From Ascidia mentula (Eukaryota > Chordata > Ascidiacea > Phlebobranchia > Ascidiidae), in contig OX387198.1 of NCBI GenBank assembly GCA_947561715.1, positions 7,006,001 to 7,070,000 of the forward strand: a stretch of 64,000 bases of DNA. The letters are read 5' to 3'. The translations under genes were made by a program, and so were the position numbers. The notes under the pieces were generated by a model, which was given only the letters and a program-made list of their open reading frames with translations, was not told where the DNA came from and made no database searches. Below, in pieces: positions 26,204-38,973 of the stretch (position 1 is the first letter of the stretch; every line of letters begins with the position of its first letter).

Positions 26204-26684
26204 ATGGGTGCTGCGAGTCGGGTGATTATCGAGCGATTAAAGCAAAAAAGTGTCACAAAAAAGTGTCAGTTTGCGATCAACTATCATCATCACCATTAGT
26301 CAGTTTATACCACGCAGAGGTTCCTACATCGTATCTCGTTTTAGTTGTTGAGCAACCACAAAAGTTTACTTGAATGCTCCAGACCAATTTTTTTTCCAAA
26401 ACAAACTGCGTGTTCTTTCATGTGTTGTACTGATAAAGAAACGAATTCGTATCTCACGAAAACTGTCAACACTATATGTATGTTGTGTAGCTATCCCTAT
26501 AAGCGTTTTTGAAGTGCGTCGTTGTATAACATTTGTTATGAACAAGTGCTCAAAGAATAAATTAAAGTTGGGAACCACTGGAATGAATTTATCAATGACA
26601 AACAATGTGTTTCGAGCTCACTACCACGACTGAAAGGGAGCCATATCGTGGAGCACAATCTGAGGCTTCTTATGGTTGAGTAAT

Positions 26685-29600
26685 TCACTGCAGACATTCC
26701 GTAGTCTCGTTGTCCACAATCCATTGACTTATACTGGGTATGACTTTTCTAGCAAATGGCCTCTGTAACTTGTAGCAAAGTTGTTCCTCGCGAATCAGTT
26801 CGTGTTTACCAATAATTTCCTTCGTCTTCTGGTCTGGGTTAACACGCCATTTGAAGTAGTGCCGATATTCAGTTTGGTTTGCTTCCACCCGAAGCAAGTA
26901 TTTCGCGAGTGCACCCGGCGAATCAAAGTCATCTGCGTGAATGTACGAACCCGCGGGAACAAGTTTGGCCACGTCGGCCCTCGATGGACCCCAAATCACT
27001 GGTACACGACCCGACATAATAGAGTTATTCCACAATTTCTCGGTCATGTAATCCTCGCAATGCACGGCGTTCTCGAAGGCCAGGTAAAACCGATAGGATT
27101 GGCGCTGTTCGCTCGGCATGTCAGCAAACTCTTGCTTGTTATTAAAACAATGACCATAGCGATGAACCGGAAGGCCGGCCCTGATCAATTCTTCAACATA
27201 CTGTAATCGCTGTGAAGCTCCAGGTGTAACTTCGCAGTTGCTCACAACCCATAACTGCAACGAACAGCAAACATAGAACATCCGCCAAACTCGAAAGTAA
27301 ATTCTATCGAGTGATTATGTGTATAATAACTCGCAGAATATGAATACGTACGGCCGTGTTGTGTTTTTTCGCGAGGACTTCATTCAGCTCCTGGACATCT
27401 TCAAAGAATACGTTGCGGGCCCATTCAAAATAAGACAGAAAAACGTCGGATTTGTGACGATACGACATGGTCCAGTTTATGAAACCTCTGTCGAAATGGG
27501 GAAAACTCATTCGTCTCTCTCCCCTTCGAATGTAGCTTGGAGCCTCCACGGTGCGGAAGATGAAGACTTGGTTTGGATGTCTTGAAGAACAGAAGAGTTT
27601 GGTGTACTTAAAAATGACATCCACTTCAAGACTTCCAACAAAACATAAATTACTTTCAATAAATTCAAAGCTCTTCTGGTAAAAATAATTGATTTGGACG
27701 ACTGAAACTTTGACGCGTCAGCAACAAATTAAATTGCTTTAGTTGGTTCTTATATGCCAGGTTGCGATTGCCAGGTTAAGATACAAACAATAAACGATGA
27801 TTGAATCAATTACTTTATACCACGCAGAGGTTCCCAAATGGTGCTTGATTAAATCGAATATTGTTTTTTCTTGTAGAAAAATATTTCAAAACTATCTGAT
27901 AAAAGGGTGTGCGGGTGTGTTGGTTATAAAGCAATGGCCAGCAGAAGATATAGACGAACATAGGCGAGACGACTTCTTGGTCGTTCCCACTTAGTAGCTT
28001 ATACCTGTAATGATACCAAGGCATTGTTTCGTTATCAAGAGCCGTAAAGTCAAATATGACTGCACTTGCTTCAGCCAGTTTCGTGCGATTGTAGGTAATG
28101 GTACAGTTGCCTACTTTTGTTCCGTCCTGCGGCCCCCAGTCGGGTAATCCCCAAGGGTGGCGCCACATCACGATCCAATGGTGGACTTTGTTTAAAACTA
28201 CCATTTTGTCGCTGCGAAAAAAAATATTCTTGATAATTTTGTACGTATTTTGGCACGATGTTGCCATTCTCCACAAGCTACTTACATGCGCATAACTGAT
28301 GCCAACTATGTTTCGTAATTGCTGGTATTTGTGAGGCGTGCATATCGAGTACACCTATCTTACACTTGCGAAAACCTGTTGATACAGAAATATAGATACC
28401 TTCACAAACCTTTGTGGTGTAGTAAGCGGATATTCCTTCAAGTGTTTTGCCTCCATTATTCCATCTCTGATAATTTCATTTATTACATTCCTGTAGATTA
28501 AGAATATACGACATGGGCTGAGCACTTGGTTGTGCAAAAAATTGAATCAAAATGAGTTTACCCAAAATGCCAATGGTTGATTCAAAATAAAAGATAATAC
28601 ACTGGCGTTGATCGTTTATTACTCCCTTTCGAGTTCCCGGAATATATTGTCAATTCAATTTAATGAATCTGTTTCACTTTTGGGTCATCAATGCATTCTT
28701 AGTTATAGTGCTAGGTGGGTTTCCTCCTATATGTGGATATAACATGTTTTTGGTGACTATAAAAGGTGCGATTGATTCTTCCGGTGCGTACAATGATCCT
28801 TTCTTGTCGAAAGCCTTGGCCTTGCGCAACACAAAATTACTGTATATGGACTGGGATGGATTTATGAAGCAAGCTTCGCATTCTTAAAAATGTGAAATAA
28901 TTTATGTTTGAAATCGTGGCCAAAATTTTTAACTCAGGAAGGATCATAACGTATCATTGTTTACGGATTCGATTCGTCCTTTTTCGGTTTTCGCTACGTA
29001 TCGAGACAATCGGCCTTTTCGACCGAAGACGCAACAACACAGTGGATCTGCTTGTTGTGTTTTACAGCGCCTTAAAACTATAGGCGACCCAAAGTAGACG
29101 CATTGGCGCGTGAGGTTTTGGTTCACGTCTCGCAGGATAGCTTACGTGTAGCTGCTTCTGAACGAGCATTGGGACACGAATTTCTGTAATTTCAAAGCAA
29201 ATGCTTGAAGCACAATTAATTACCCTATGTGTTTATTTGCCACATGGGACGCTTAAATTACACCAACATCTCAAAACTTTACACCCCATTGGTCCCGTTA
29301 TTGTAAAATCACAAATGTTTTCAGACAAAACTGTTTATTTCACAAACTTTTGTTGTGATACGGATGCGTTTTTCACTTCAACCCACGAGTTGTTTGTTGT
29401 CAATGATTGGTTTCCATTTGTTTCGTAAATGACATCCCTGTAGACAAAAAAGACAGAAGGCAATGATTTCCAAAGGTAAATCAGTTAAGAAATGAGCTAG
29501 GAAAACATGCTGCTAACTCCTCGCATTAGTGACTACGTTTTAAACTCATGTTGAAAAATTTGTGTCTATTTTTACCACAACAGAAGGACACATGTAACCA

Positions 29601-30450
29601 TATATCGTGGGGGCCTAAAAAAATTAATTTTAAATTAACATTGAGGAATAGAATGTTTGTTTCAGCTATGAAACCGCGCGTTTATCATCGTGTGCGCCCT
29701 TCAAAATTAAATGGCGGAAGAAAAGATAGTTGAGACGCACAATTTGGAACTACTGAAATAAAGTAATGCTAAGGACTGTACAAATTTTTGTCGACTGTAA
29801 GGTTTACAACCTTTCTAGTGTTGCAGATGCAGTTAATACGTCTTCTGCTACTTCTGTTTTATCTTCGAACTTTTCGTAAATAACGTTTCTGACAGAAAAA
29901 ACAAACAAGTAAGAAAAAAGCAAACAAGTAAGAAAAAAGCAAACAAGTAAGGCTGAGACTGTGGAAGTTCGGTTGTGATGTGACATTCGTTTATTGACAA
30001 CTTTAAAGGCTAAAGTAACATTTTCTGTTTTTAAGTAACTGTCTTGTGTTGTACACAACTACAGTACCAAGTACGTTCACATTTTAACAAAGCGGCTTTT
30101 TTATAATTTTTTATATTTTTTTAATTAAAAAAAAGCCGTTAAACGTTGTTTGGACTTTTCTTATGCAGTGGTCGTCTTCTTGCGCAAGGATATATTTCGT
30201 TTAAAAAAAGCACATCAGTAGGTGCCAACAAAACCAGTTTGTTTTTGGTCTGAAGCCCAAATATGGGTGAATATTTATGTAAAGAGGATAATGAAACTTA
30301 CCTTGCAACACCAAATCGAGCTGGAATCTTCCAATCCGCTGCTGCCGCGTAATAGAACACGATCAACACCCCAGTAATGAAAATGGCAGCAAAAACACTG
30401 TGTAGCAATGTTTTGTGTTTCACGTCCCATAAGCTGCGTAAGATGTACAT
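26685..30450 (-). CDS. FUT-D, alpha-1,3-fucosyltransferase (GT10)
   Basis: Five exons: 30302-30450, 29811-29888, 28005-28211, 27352-27580 and 26685-27254, phases 2/2/2/0, 410 aa. The start MYILRSLWDVKHK is chosen because this methionine is the one shared in frame by FUT-D, -E and -F; sequence before it loses frame in FUT-F. Hydrophobic anchor at about residues 16-36, then a 26-residue acidic stem exon (EKFEDKTEVAED). Catalytic exons: MWRHPWGLPDWGPQDG, CTITYNRTK (NRT sequon), ASAVIFDFTALDNE, EAPSYIRRGERR, GFINWTMSYRHKSDVF, LWVVSNCE, FYLAFENAVHCEDYMTEKLW and VPVIWGPSRAD; it ends TTECLQ. The stem-exon donor is the weak GTTGTA, kept in all three copies. Private change LWNNSIM where its sisters have LWTNAIM. 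Confidence 0.88.
28663..28887 (+). other. 74-codon plus-strand frame in FUT-D intron, unidentified
   Basis: Frame starting MNLFHFWVINAF with a hydrophobic, signal-like beginning, ending MKQASHS. It recurs at 34803-35027 and, with the start lost and the end extended, at 40930-41220. I do not recognise it. Its conservation may simply reflect the recent segmental duplication, and it may be a fossil fragment rather than a gene. Confidence 0.2.
29902..29952. repeat. 19-bp minisatellite in FUT-D intron 1
   Basis: Nearly three tandem units of CAAACAAGTAAGAAAAAAG. FUT-E (about 36042-36092) has a similar run and FUT-F has about one unit, so copy number changed after the duplication. Confidence 0.8.
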
Positions 30451-30580
30451 GCGTGGAGCTTGCGTAACGGTTGGCATGAAAATCGACTGCCAACACCCTG
30501 TAGTCAGCCAAATATACAAATGTAAGTCGACTGACTGCACACTGATTAAACACCTATAGCAGAGAAATTGTCATAAATGT

Positions 30581-33500
30581 CATAAATGGAGACTTGACAC
30601 TTCATACATCTGCCCCTTTCCGACAACCTTGCTCATATGACTGCTGCTAGCCATCACCAAAAACATGTCACATAATATTCATGCCACCTGCGCTATTTGC
30701 TCACTGATAAAGCATACAGATTATCAATATCGCTGCAAATAAATGTGTACTTCCTTAAATATGTGCATACTAACAAGCAGCAGTTAAAGTTAAAAGCATT
30801 GCAGACCTTTGTAACTAAGCAACATTGTCGTTGACCATCACCAGCATTGCTAGTACTTCAGCTATATAGTCTTGACGTTTGAACAACAAACTACGTTATC
30901 CCCACAACGACAAGTCATCGTACATCACGGCGCACCCTAAACCCAGGCTATATCATTTCAACCTACTGGCACGTCTGAAAAAAAAAATTTCTGGCCGTCT
31001 GTCGATTAGCTATGTAGCGCTTGCGCAATTTAACTTGCGCTGGCCGAGAAAGTAATTGAAATACCGGTGGACGTAGATGTGGAATTCCGCTACCGTTCTG
31101 TAGGCTTTTCCTTTAAGCTGTCAAGCTTTCTTGTACAGCAACACTTGTTTTATTTGTGGGAGCAGTAACTGCGCCAAGGCCTAGGATTTTGCAAAAATAA
31201 TATTGACAAAGAAGGTAAAGAAAATAGTGTGACGTATTAAATATATGACGAGTCGAAAATTATTTAAAAAGCACATGGTTTATTACAATCCGTCGACTGG
31301 TTTTTGATAGTATCTTTTTTGATCTCTCGCCACAAGCCCGGGTACTTTAAAACCTTGCGTGCTAACCGTCATCACAACCCTATAAAAAAGAACATCCTGC
31401 TTTCAACAACACAAAATGAGTATAACGGTGGGTGCGCCTAACAGATTCTAAAAGCGTATCGGGTGTTTGACAAAGAAGTGTATACGCTGGAATGATCCCC
31501 AATTGACTTGCTCCGCGTTTGTGATCAAAGTGAAGAAAGGCTTAAAAAACGTGATACCCGGAACCAGTGTTTTTTGTCAGCAAAATCTGCTAAAAAACTG
31601 TCAATCAGCGTAAAAATGTATGATGTTTTGGAGTAAATTTGGGATGCGGTGGTCGTTGCTGTGTAGTTTTGAGGTCAAACTTCGCAACCAGCTCTCATAC
31701 AGAAATTTTAAATAAACCCAATAATTTCAATCACAATAATACTGAGCCTTTTTGTATTGATAAAATACCCTGCAGCATCAGTATTGTATTGGATTTCCAC
31801 CACAGTTTAGACCAACTTCTTAACTATTCTTACTGCACCGAGATTCGAATGCATGTCTTCCTGGGCAAGAATCGTGATCGGGTTTTCCACTTGGAATGGA
31901 CAATTGTGTACATCAAAAACTGAGCTCGCAATTAAAGCGATGTCCATGACGTCACAAAACTGTCACAAACATCAAGATGCAGACAGGGTGTTCATACTGT
32001 TTCGACCTGTGAGGTCTGTAACTGTTAGCTGTGACACTGGGCTAGCTTTTACACTGGAAGGCACACAAATTTTCACTTTCAATGTACAGCTTCAACATTT
32101 CTTGTGCTTCCAAAGGTTATAATCAGCGATCTTAATTCTGTGGTTTGTATTTTTCTGTTAGAACCATTTTGTGGCAGCCGATGTCATATCCAATTCGCAA
32201 AGTGTTTGTAACATACCCATACTAAATTTGTTTCGTAGATGATACCAATCATAATGTTTTATTTTTTAAGACGTGAATAAACAACGATAAAGAAAATTGG
32301 CAGATTTTGTTATTTCGGAGGTTGGGTGCGATAAGGCGGAAAGATTATGATACATATGGGTGCTGCGAGTCGGGTGATTATCGAGCGATTAAAGCAAAAA
32401 AGTGTCACAAAAAAGTGTCAGTTTGCGATCAACTATCATCATCACCATTAGTCAGTTTATACCACGCAGAGGTTCCCAAATCGTATATCGTTTTGAAGTT
32501 GTTGGGCAACCACAAAAGTTTACTTGAATGCTCCAGACGATTTTTTTTTCCAAAATAAACTGCGTGTTCTTTCATGTGTTGTACTGATAAAGAAACGAAT
32601 TCGTCTCTCACGAAAACTGTCAACACTATATGTATGTTGTGTAGTTATCCCTATAAGCGTTTTTGAAGTGCGTCGTTGTATAACATTTGTTGTGAACAAG
32701 TGCTCAAAGAATCCATTAAAGTTGGGAACCTCTGGAATGAATTTATCAATGACAAACAATGTGTTTTGAGCTCACTACCACCATATCGCGGAACACAATC
32801 TGAGGCTTCCTATGGTTGAGTAATTCACTGCAGACATTCCGCAGTCTCGTTGGCCACAATCCAGTGACTTATACTGGGTATGACTTTTCTAGCAAATGGC
32901 CTCTGTAACTTGTAGCAAAGTTGTTCCTCGCGAATCAGTTCGTGTTTACCGATAATTTCCTTTGTCTTCTGGTCTGGGTTAACACGCCATTCGAAGTAGT
33001 GCCGATATTCAGTTTGGTTTGCTTCCACCCGAAGCAAGTATTTCGCGAGTGCACCCGGCGAATCAAAGTCATCTGCGTGAATGTACGAACCCGCGGGAAC
33101 AAGTTTGGCCACGTCGACCCTCGATGGACCCCAAATCACTGGTACACGACCCGACATAATAGCGTTGGTCCACAATTTCTCGGTCATGTAATCCTCGCAA
33201 TGCACGGCGTTCTCGAAGGCCAGGTAAAACCGATAAGATTGGCGCTGTTCGCTCGGCATGTCAGCAAACTCTTGCTTGTTATTAAAACAATAACCATATC
33301 GATGAACCGGAAGGCCGGCCCTGATCAATTCTTCAACATACTGTAATCGCTGTGAAGCTCCAGGTGTAACTTCGCAGTTGCTCACAACCCACAACTGCAA
33401 CGAACAGCAAACATAGAACATTCGCCAAACTCGAAAGTAAATTCTATCGAGTGATTATGTGTATAATAACTCGCAGAATATGAATACGTACGGCCGTGTT

Positions 33501-36500
33501 GTGTTTTTTCGCGAGGACTTCATTCAGCTCCTGGACGTCTTCAAAAAATACGTTGCGAGCCCATTCAAAATAAGACAGAAAAACGTCGGATTTGTAACGG
33601 TACGACATGGTCCAGTTTATGAAACCTCTGTCGAACCGGGGAAAACTCATTCGTCTCTCTCCCCTTCGAATGTAGCTTGGAGCCTCCACGGTGCGGAAGA
33701 TGAAGACTTGGTTTGGATGTCTTGAAGAACAGAAGAGTTTCGTGTACTTAAATATGACATCCACTTATTCAAGACTTCCAACAAAACTTAAATTATTTTC
33801 TATAAATTCAAAGCTCTTCAGGTAATAATAATTGACTTGGACGACTGAAACTTTGACGCGTCAGCAACAAATTAAATTGCTTTAGTTGGTTCTTATATGT
33901 CAGGTTGCGATTGCCAGCTTAAGATATAAACAATAAACGATGATTGAATCAATTACTTTATACCACGCAGAGGTTCCCAAATGGTGCTTGAATAAATCGA
34001 ATATTGTTTTTTTGTAGAAAAATATTTCAAAACTATCTGATAAAAGGGTGTGCGGGTGTGTTGGTTATAAAGCAATGGGCGGCAGAAGAAATAGACGACC
34101 ATACGCGAGACGACTTCATAGTCGTTCCCACTTAGTAGGTTATACCTGTAATGATACCAAGGCATTCTTTCCTTATCAAGAGCCGTAAAGTCAAATATGA
34201 CTGCACTTGCTTCAGCCAGTTTCGTGCGATTGTAGGTAATGGTACAGTTGCCTACTTTTGTTCCGTCCTGCGGCCCCCAGTCGGGTAATCCCCAAGGGTG
34301 GCGCCACATCACGATCCAATGGTGGACTTTGTTTAAAACTACCATTTTGTCGCTGCGAAAAAAATATTCTTGATAATTTTGTACGTATTTTGGCACGATG
34401 TTGCCATTTTCCACAAGCTAGTTACATGCGCATAACTGATGCCAACTATGTTTCGTAATTGCTGGTATTTGTGTGGCGTGCATATCGAGTACACCTACCT
34501 TACACTTACGAATACCTGTTGATACAGAAATATAGATATCTTCACAAACCTTTGTGGTGTAGTAAGCGGATATTCCTTCAAGTGTTTTGCCTCCATTATT
34601 CCATCTCTGATAATTTCATTTATTACATTCCTGTAGATTAAGAACATATGACATGGGCTGAGCACTTGGTTGTGTAAAAAAATTAATCAAAATGAGTTTA
34701 CCCAAAATGCCAATTGTTGATTCAAAATAAAAGATAATACACTGGCGCTAATCGTTTATTACTCCCTTTCGAGTTCCCGGAATATATTGTCAATTCAATT
34801 TAATGAATCTGTTTCACTTTTGGGTCATCAATGCATTCTTAGTTATAGTGTTAGGTGGGTTTCCTCCTATATGTGGATATAACATGTTTTTGGTGACTAT
34901 AAAAGGTGCGATTGATTCTTCCGGTGCGTACAATGATCCTTTCTTGTCGAAAGCCTTGGCCTTGCGCAACACAAAATTACTGTATATGGACTGGGATGCA
35001 TTTATGAAGCAAGCTTCGCATTCTTAAAAATGTGAAATAATTTATGTTTGAAATCGTGGCCAAAATTTTTAACTCAGGAAGGATCATAACGTATCATTGT
35101 TTACGGATTCGATTCGTCCTTTTTCGGTTTTCGCTACGTATCGAGACAATCGGCCTTTTCGGACCGAAGACGCAACAACACAGTGGATCTGCTTGTTGTG
35201 TTTTACAGCGCCTTGAAACTACAGGCGACCCAAAGTAGACGCATTGGCGCGTGAGGTTTTGGTTCACGTCTCGCAGGATAGCTTACGTGTAGCTGCTTCC
35301 GAACGAGCATTGGGACACGAATTTCTGTAATTTCAAAGCAAATGCTTGAAGCACAAATAATTACCCTGTGTGTTTATTTGCCACATGGGACGCTTAAATT
35401 ACACCAACATCTCAAAACTTTACACCCCATTGGTCCCGTTATTGTAAAATCACAAATGTTTTCAGACAAAACTGTTTATTTCACAAACTTTTGTTGTGAT
35501 GCGGATGCGTTTTTCACTTCAACCCACGAGTTGTTTGTTGTCAATGATTGGTTTCCATTTGTTTCGTAAATGACATCCCTGTAGACAAAAAAGACAGAAG
35601 GCAATGATTTCCAAAGGTAAATCAGTTAAGAAATGAGCTAGGAAAACATGCTGCCAACTCCTCGCATTAGTGACTACGTTTTAAACTCATGTTGAAAAAT
35701 TTGTGTCTATTTTTACCACAACAGAAAGACACATGTAACCATATATCGTGGGGGCCTAAAAAAATTAATTTTAAATTAACATTGAGGAATAGAATGTTTG
35801 TTTCAGCTATGAAACCGCGCGTATATCATCGTGTGCGCCCTTCAAAATTAAATGGCGGAAGAAAAGATAGTTATGACGCACAATTTGGAACTACTGAAAT
35901 AAAGTAATGCTAAGGACTGTACAAATTTTTGTCGACTGTAAGGTTTACAACCTTTCTAGTGTTGCAGATGCAGTTAATACGTCTTCTGCTACTTCTGTTT
36001 CATCTTCGAACTTTTCGTAAATAACGTTTCTGACAGAAAAAAACAAACAAGTAAAAAAAAGCAAACAAGTAAGAAAAAAGCAAACAAGTAAGGCTGGGAC
36101 TGTGGAAGTTCAGATGTGATGTGACATTCGTTTATTGACAACTTTAAAGGCTAAAGTAACATTTTCTGTTTTTAAGTAACTGTCTTGTGTTGTACACAAC
36201 TACAGTACCAAGTACGTTCACATTTTAACAAAGCGACTTTTTTATAATTTTTTATATTTTTTTAATTAAAAAAAAGCCGTTAAACGTTGTTTGGACTTTT
36301 CTTATGCAGTGGTCGTCTTCTTGTGCAAGGATATATTTCGTTTAAAAAAAGCACATCAGTAGGTGCCAACAAAACCAGTTTGTTTTTGGTTTAAAGCCCA
36401 AATATGGGTGAATATTTATGTAAAGCGGATAATGAAACTTACCTTGCAACACCAAATCGAGCTGGAATCTTCCAATCCGCTGCTGCCGCGTAATAGAACA

Positions 36501-36721
36501 CGATCAACACCCCAGTAATGAAAATGGCAGCAAAAACACTGTGTAGCAATGTTTTGTGTTTCACATCGCATAAGCTGCGTAAGGCGTACATGCGCGGAGC
36601 TTGCGTAACGGTTGGCATGAAAATCGGCTGCCAACACTCTGTAGTCAGCCAAATATACAAATGAAGGTCGACTGACTGCACACTGTTTATACACCTATAG
36701 CAGAGAAATTGTCATAAATGT
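30581..36721. repeat. segmental duplication unit 2 (carries FUT-E)
   Basis: Second direct copy, 6141 bp, without the large insertions seen in units 1 and 3, so it best shows the ancestral unit. Identity with unit 1 and unit 3 extends through introns and intergenic DNA. Confidence 0.87.
32825..36591 (-). CDS. FUT-E, alpha-1,3-fucosyltransferase (GT10)
   Basis: Five exons: 36443-36591, 35952-36029, 34146-34352, 33492-33720 and 32825-33394, same lengths and phases as FUT-D and FUT-F, 410 aa. Type II anchor exon starts MYALRSLCDVKHK with hydrophobic residues about 16-36, followed by the acidic stem exon. Catalytic signatures match FUT-D: MWRHPWGLPDWGPQDG, CTITYNRTK, EAPSYIRRGERR, GFINWTMSYRYKSDVF, FYLAFENAVHCEDYMTEKLW, VPVIWGPSRVD; it ends TAECLQ. 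Small private changes (FTALDKERMPW, YGYCFNN) separate it from its sisters. All frames are open and all splice sites are kept, so it looks functional. Confidence 0.88.
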
Positions 36722-38973
36722 CATAATTGGAGACTTGACACTTCATACATCTGCCCCTTTCCGACTACCTTGCTCATATGACTGCTGCTAGCCATCACCA
36801 AAAACATGTCACATAATATTCATGCCACCTGCGCTATTTGCTCACTCATAAAGCATACAGATTATCAATATCGCTGCAAATAAATGTGTACTTCCTTAAA
36901 TATGTACATACTAACAAGCAGCAGTTAAAGTTAAAAGCATTGCAGACCTTTGTAACTAAGCAACATTGTCGTTGACCATCACCAACATTGCTAGTACTTC
37001 AGCTATATAGTCTTGACGTTTGAACAACAAACTACGTTATCCCCACAACGACAAGTCATCGTACATGACGCGCACCCTAAACCCAGGCTATATCATTTCA
37101 ACCTACTGGCACGTCTGAAAAAAAAAATTTCTGGCCGTCTGTCGATTAGCTATGTAGCGCTTGCGCAATTTAACTTGCGCTGGCCGAGAAAGTAATTGAA
37201 ATACCGGTGGACGTAGATGTGGAATTCCGCTACCGTTCTGTAGGCTTTTCCTTTAAGCTGTCAAGCTTTCTTGTACAGCAACACTTGTTTTATTTGTGGG
37301 AGCAGTAACTGCGCCAAGGCCTAGGATTTTGCAAAAATAATATTGACAAAGAAGGTAAAGAAAATAGTGTGACGTATTAAATATATGACGAGTCGAAAAT
37401 TATTTAAAAAGCACATGGTTTATTACAATGCGTCGACTGGTTTTTGATAGTATCTTTTTTTATCTCTCGCCACAAGCCCGGGTACTTTAAAACCTTGCGT
37501 GCTAACCGTCATCACAACCCTATAAAAAAGAACATCCTGCTTTCAACAACACAAAATGAGTATAACGGTGGGTGCGCCTAACAGATTCTAAAAGCGTATC
37601 GGATGTTTGACAAAGAAGTGTATACGCTGGAATGATCCCCAATTGACTTGCTCCGCGTTTGTGATCAAAGTGAAGAAAGGCTTTAAATACGTGATCCGTG
37701 GAACCAGTGTTTTTTGTCAGCGAAATCTGCTGAAAAACTTTCAATCAGCGTAAAAATGTAGGATGTTTTGGAGTAAATTTGGGATACGGTGGTCGTTAAT
37801 GTGTAGTTTTGAGGTCAAACTTCGCAACCAGCTCTCATACAGAAATTTTAAATAAACCCAATAATTTAAATCACAATAATACTGAACCTTTTTGTGTTGA
37901 TAAAATACCCTGCAGCATCAGTATTGTATTGGATTTCCACCACAGTTTAGACCAACTTCTTAACTATTCTTACTGTACCGAGATTCGAATGCATGTCTTC
38001 CTGGGCAAGAATCGTGATCGGGTTTTCCACTTGGAATGGACAATTGTGTACATCAAAAACTGAGCTCGCAATTAAAGCGATGTCCATGCCACCACAAAAG
38101 TGTCACAAACATCAAGATGCAGACAGGGTGTTCATACTGTTTCGACCTGTGAGGTCTGTAGCTGTTAGCTGTGACACTGGGCTAGATTTTACACTGGAAG
38201 GCACACAAATTTCCACTTTCAATGTACATCTACAACATTTCTTGTGCTTCCATCAGCGATCTTAATTCTGTGGCTTGTATTTTTCTGTTAGAACCATTTT
38301 GTGGCAGCCGATGTCATATCCAATTCGCAAAGTGTTTGTAACATACCCATACTAAAATTGTTTCGTAGATGATACCAATCATAATGTTTTATTTTTAAAG
38401 ACGTGAATAAACAACGATAAAGAAAATTGGCAAATTTTGATATTTGGGAGGTTGGGTGCGATAAGGCGGAAAGATTATGATACATATGGGTGCTGCGAGT
38501 CGGGTGATTATCGAGCGATTAAAGCAAAAAAGTGTCACAAAAAAGTGTCAGTTTGCGATCAACCAACATCATCACCATTAGTCAGTTTATACCACGCAGA
38601 CGTTCCCAAATCGCATCTCGTTTTGAAGTTGTTGGGTAACCACAAAAGTTTACTTGAATGCTCTAGACCAATTTTATTTTTATTTCCAAAACAAACTGCG
38701 TGTTCTTTCATGTGTTGTACTGATAAAGAAACGAATTCGTCTCTCACGAAAACTGTCAACACTATATGTATGTTGTGTAGCTATCCCTATAAACGTTTTT
38801 GAAGTGCGTCGTTGTATAACATTTGTTATGAACAAGTGCTCAAAGAATAAATTAAAGTTGGGAACCTCTGGAATGAATTTATCATGACAAACAATGTGTT
38901 TCAAGCTCACTACCACGATTGAAAGGGAGCCATATCGTGGAGCACAATCTGAGGCTTCCTATGGTTGAGAAAT

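Larger units (their letters stand above)
23961..30580. repeat. segmental duplication unit 1 (carries FUT-D)
   Basis: First of three direct copies that begin with GGAGACTTGACACTTCATAC and contain one whole fucosyltransferase gene plus flanks. Without its private G-rich insertion (about 25231-26203), which replaces roughly 400 bases present in unit 2, it is close to the 6.14-kb unit length. Confidence 0.85.

Noticed and set aside
30093-30138. AT-rich inverted repeat (CGGCTTTTTT with its complement) in the FUT-D 5' intron, also in E and partly F
   Set aside because: Mostly T and A runs with four to five informative bases per arm, decayed in F, so no functional claim is justified.
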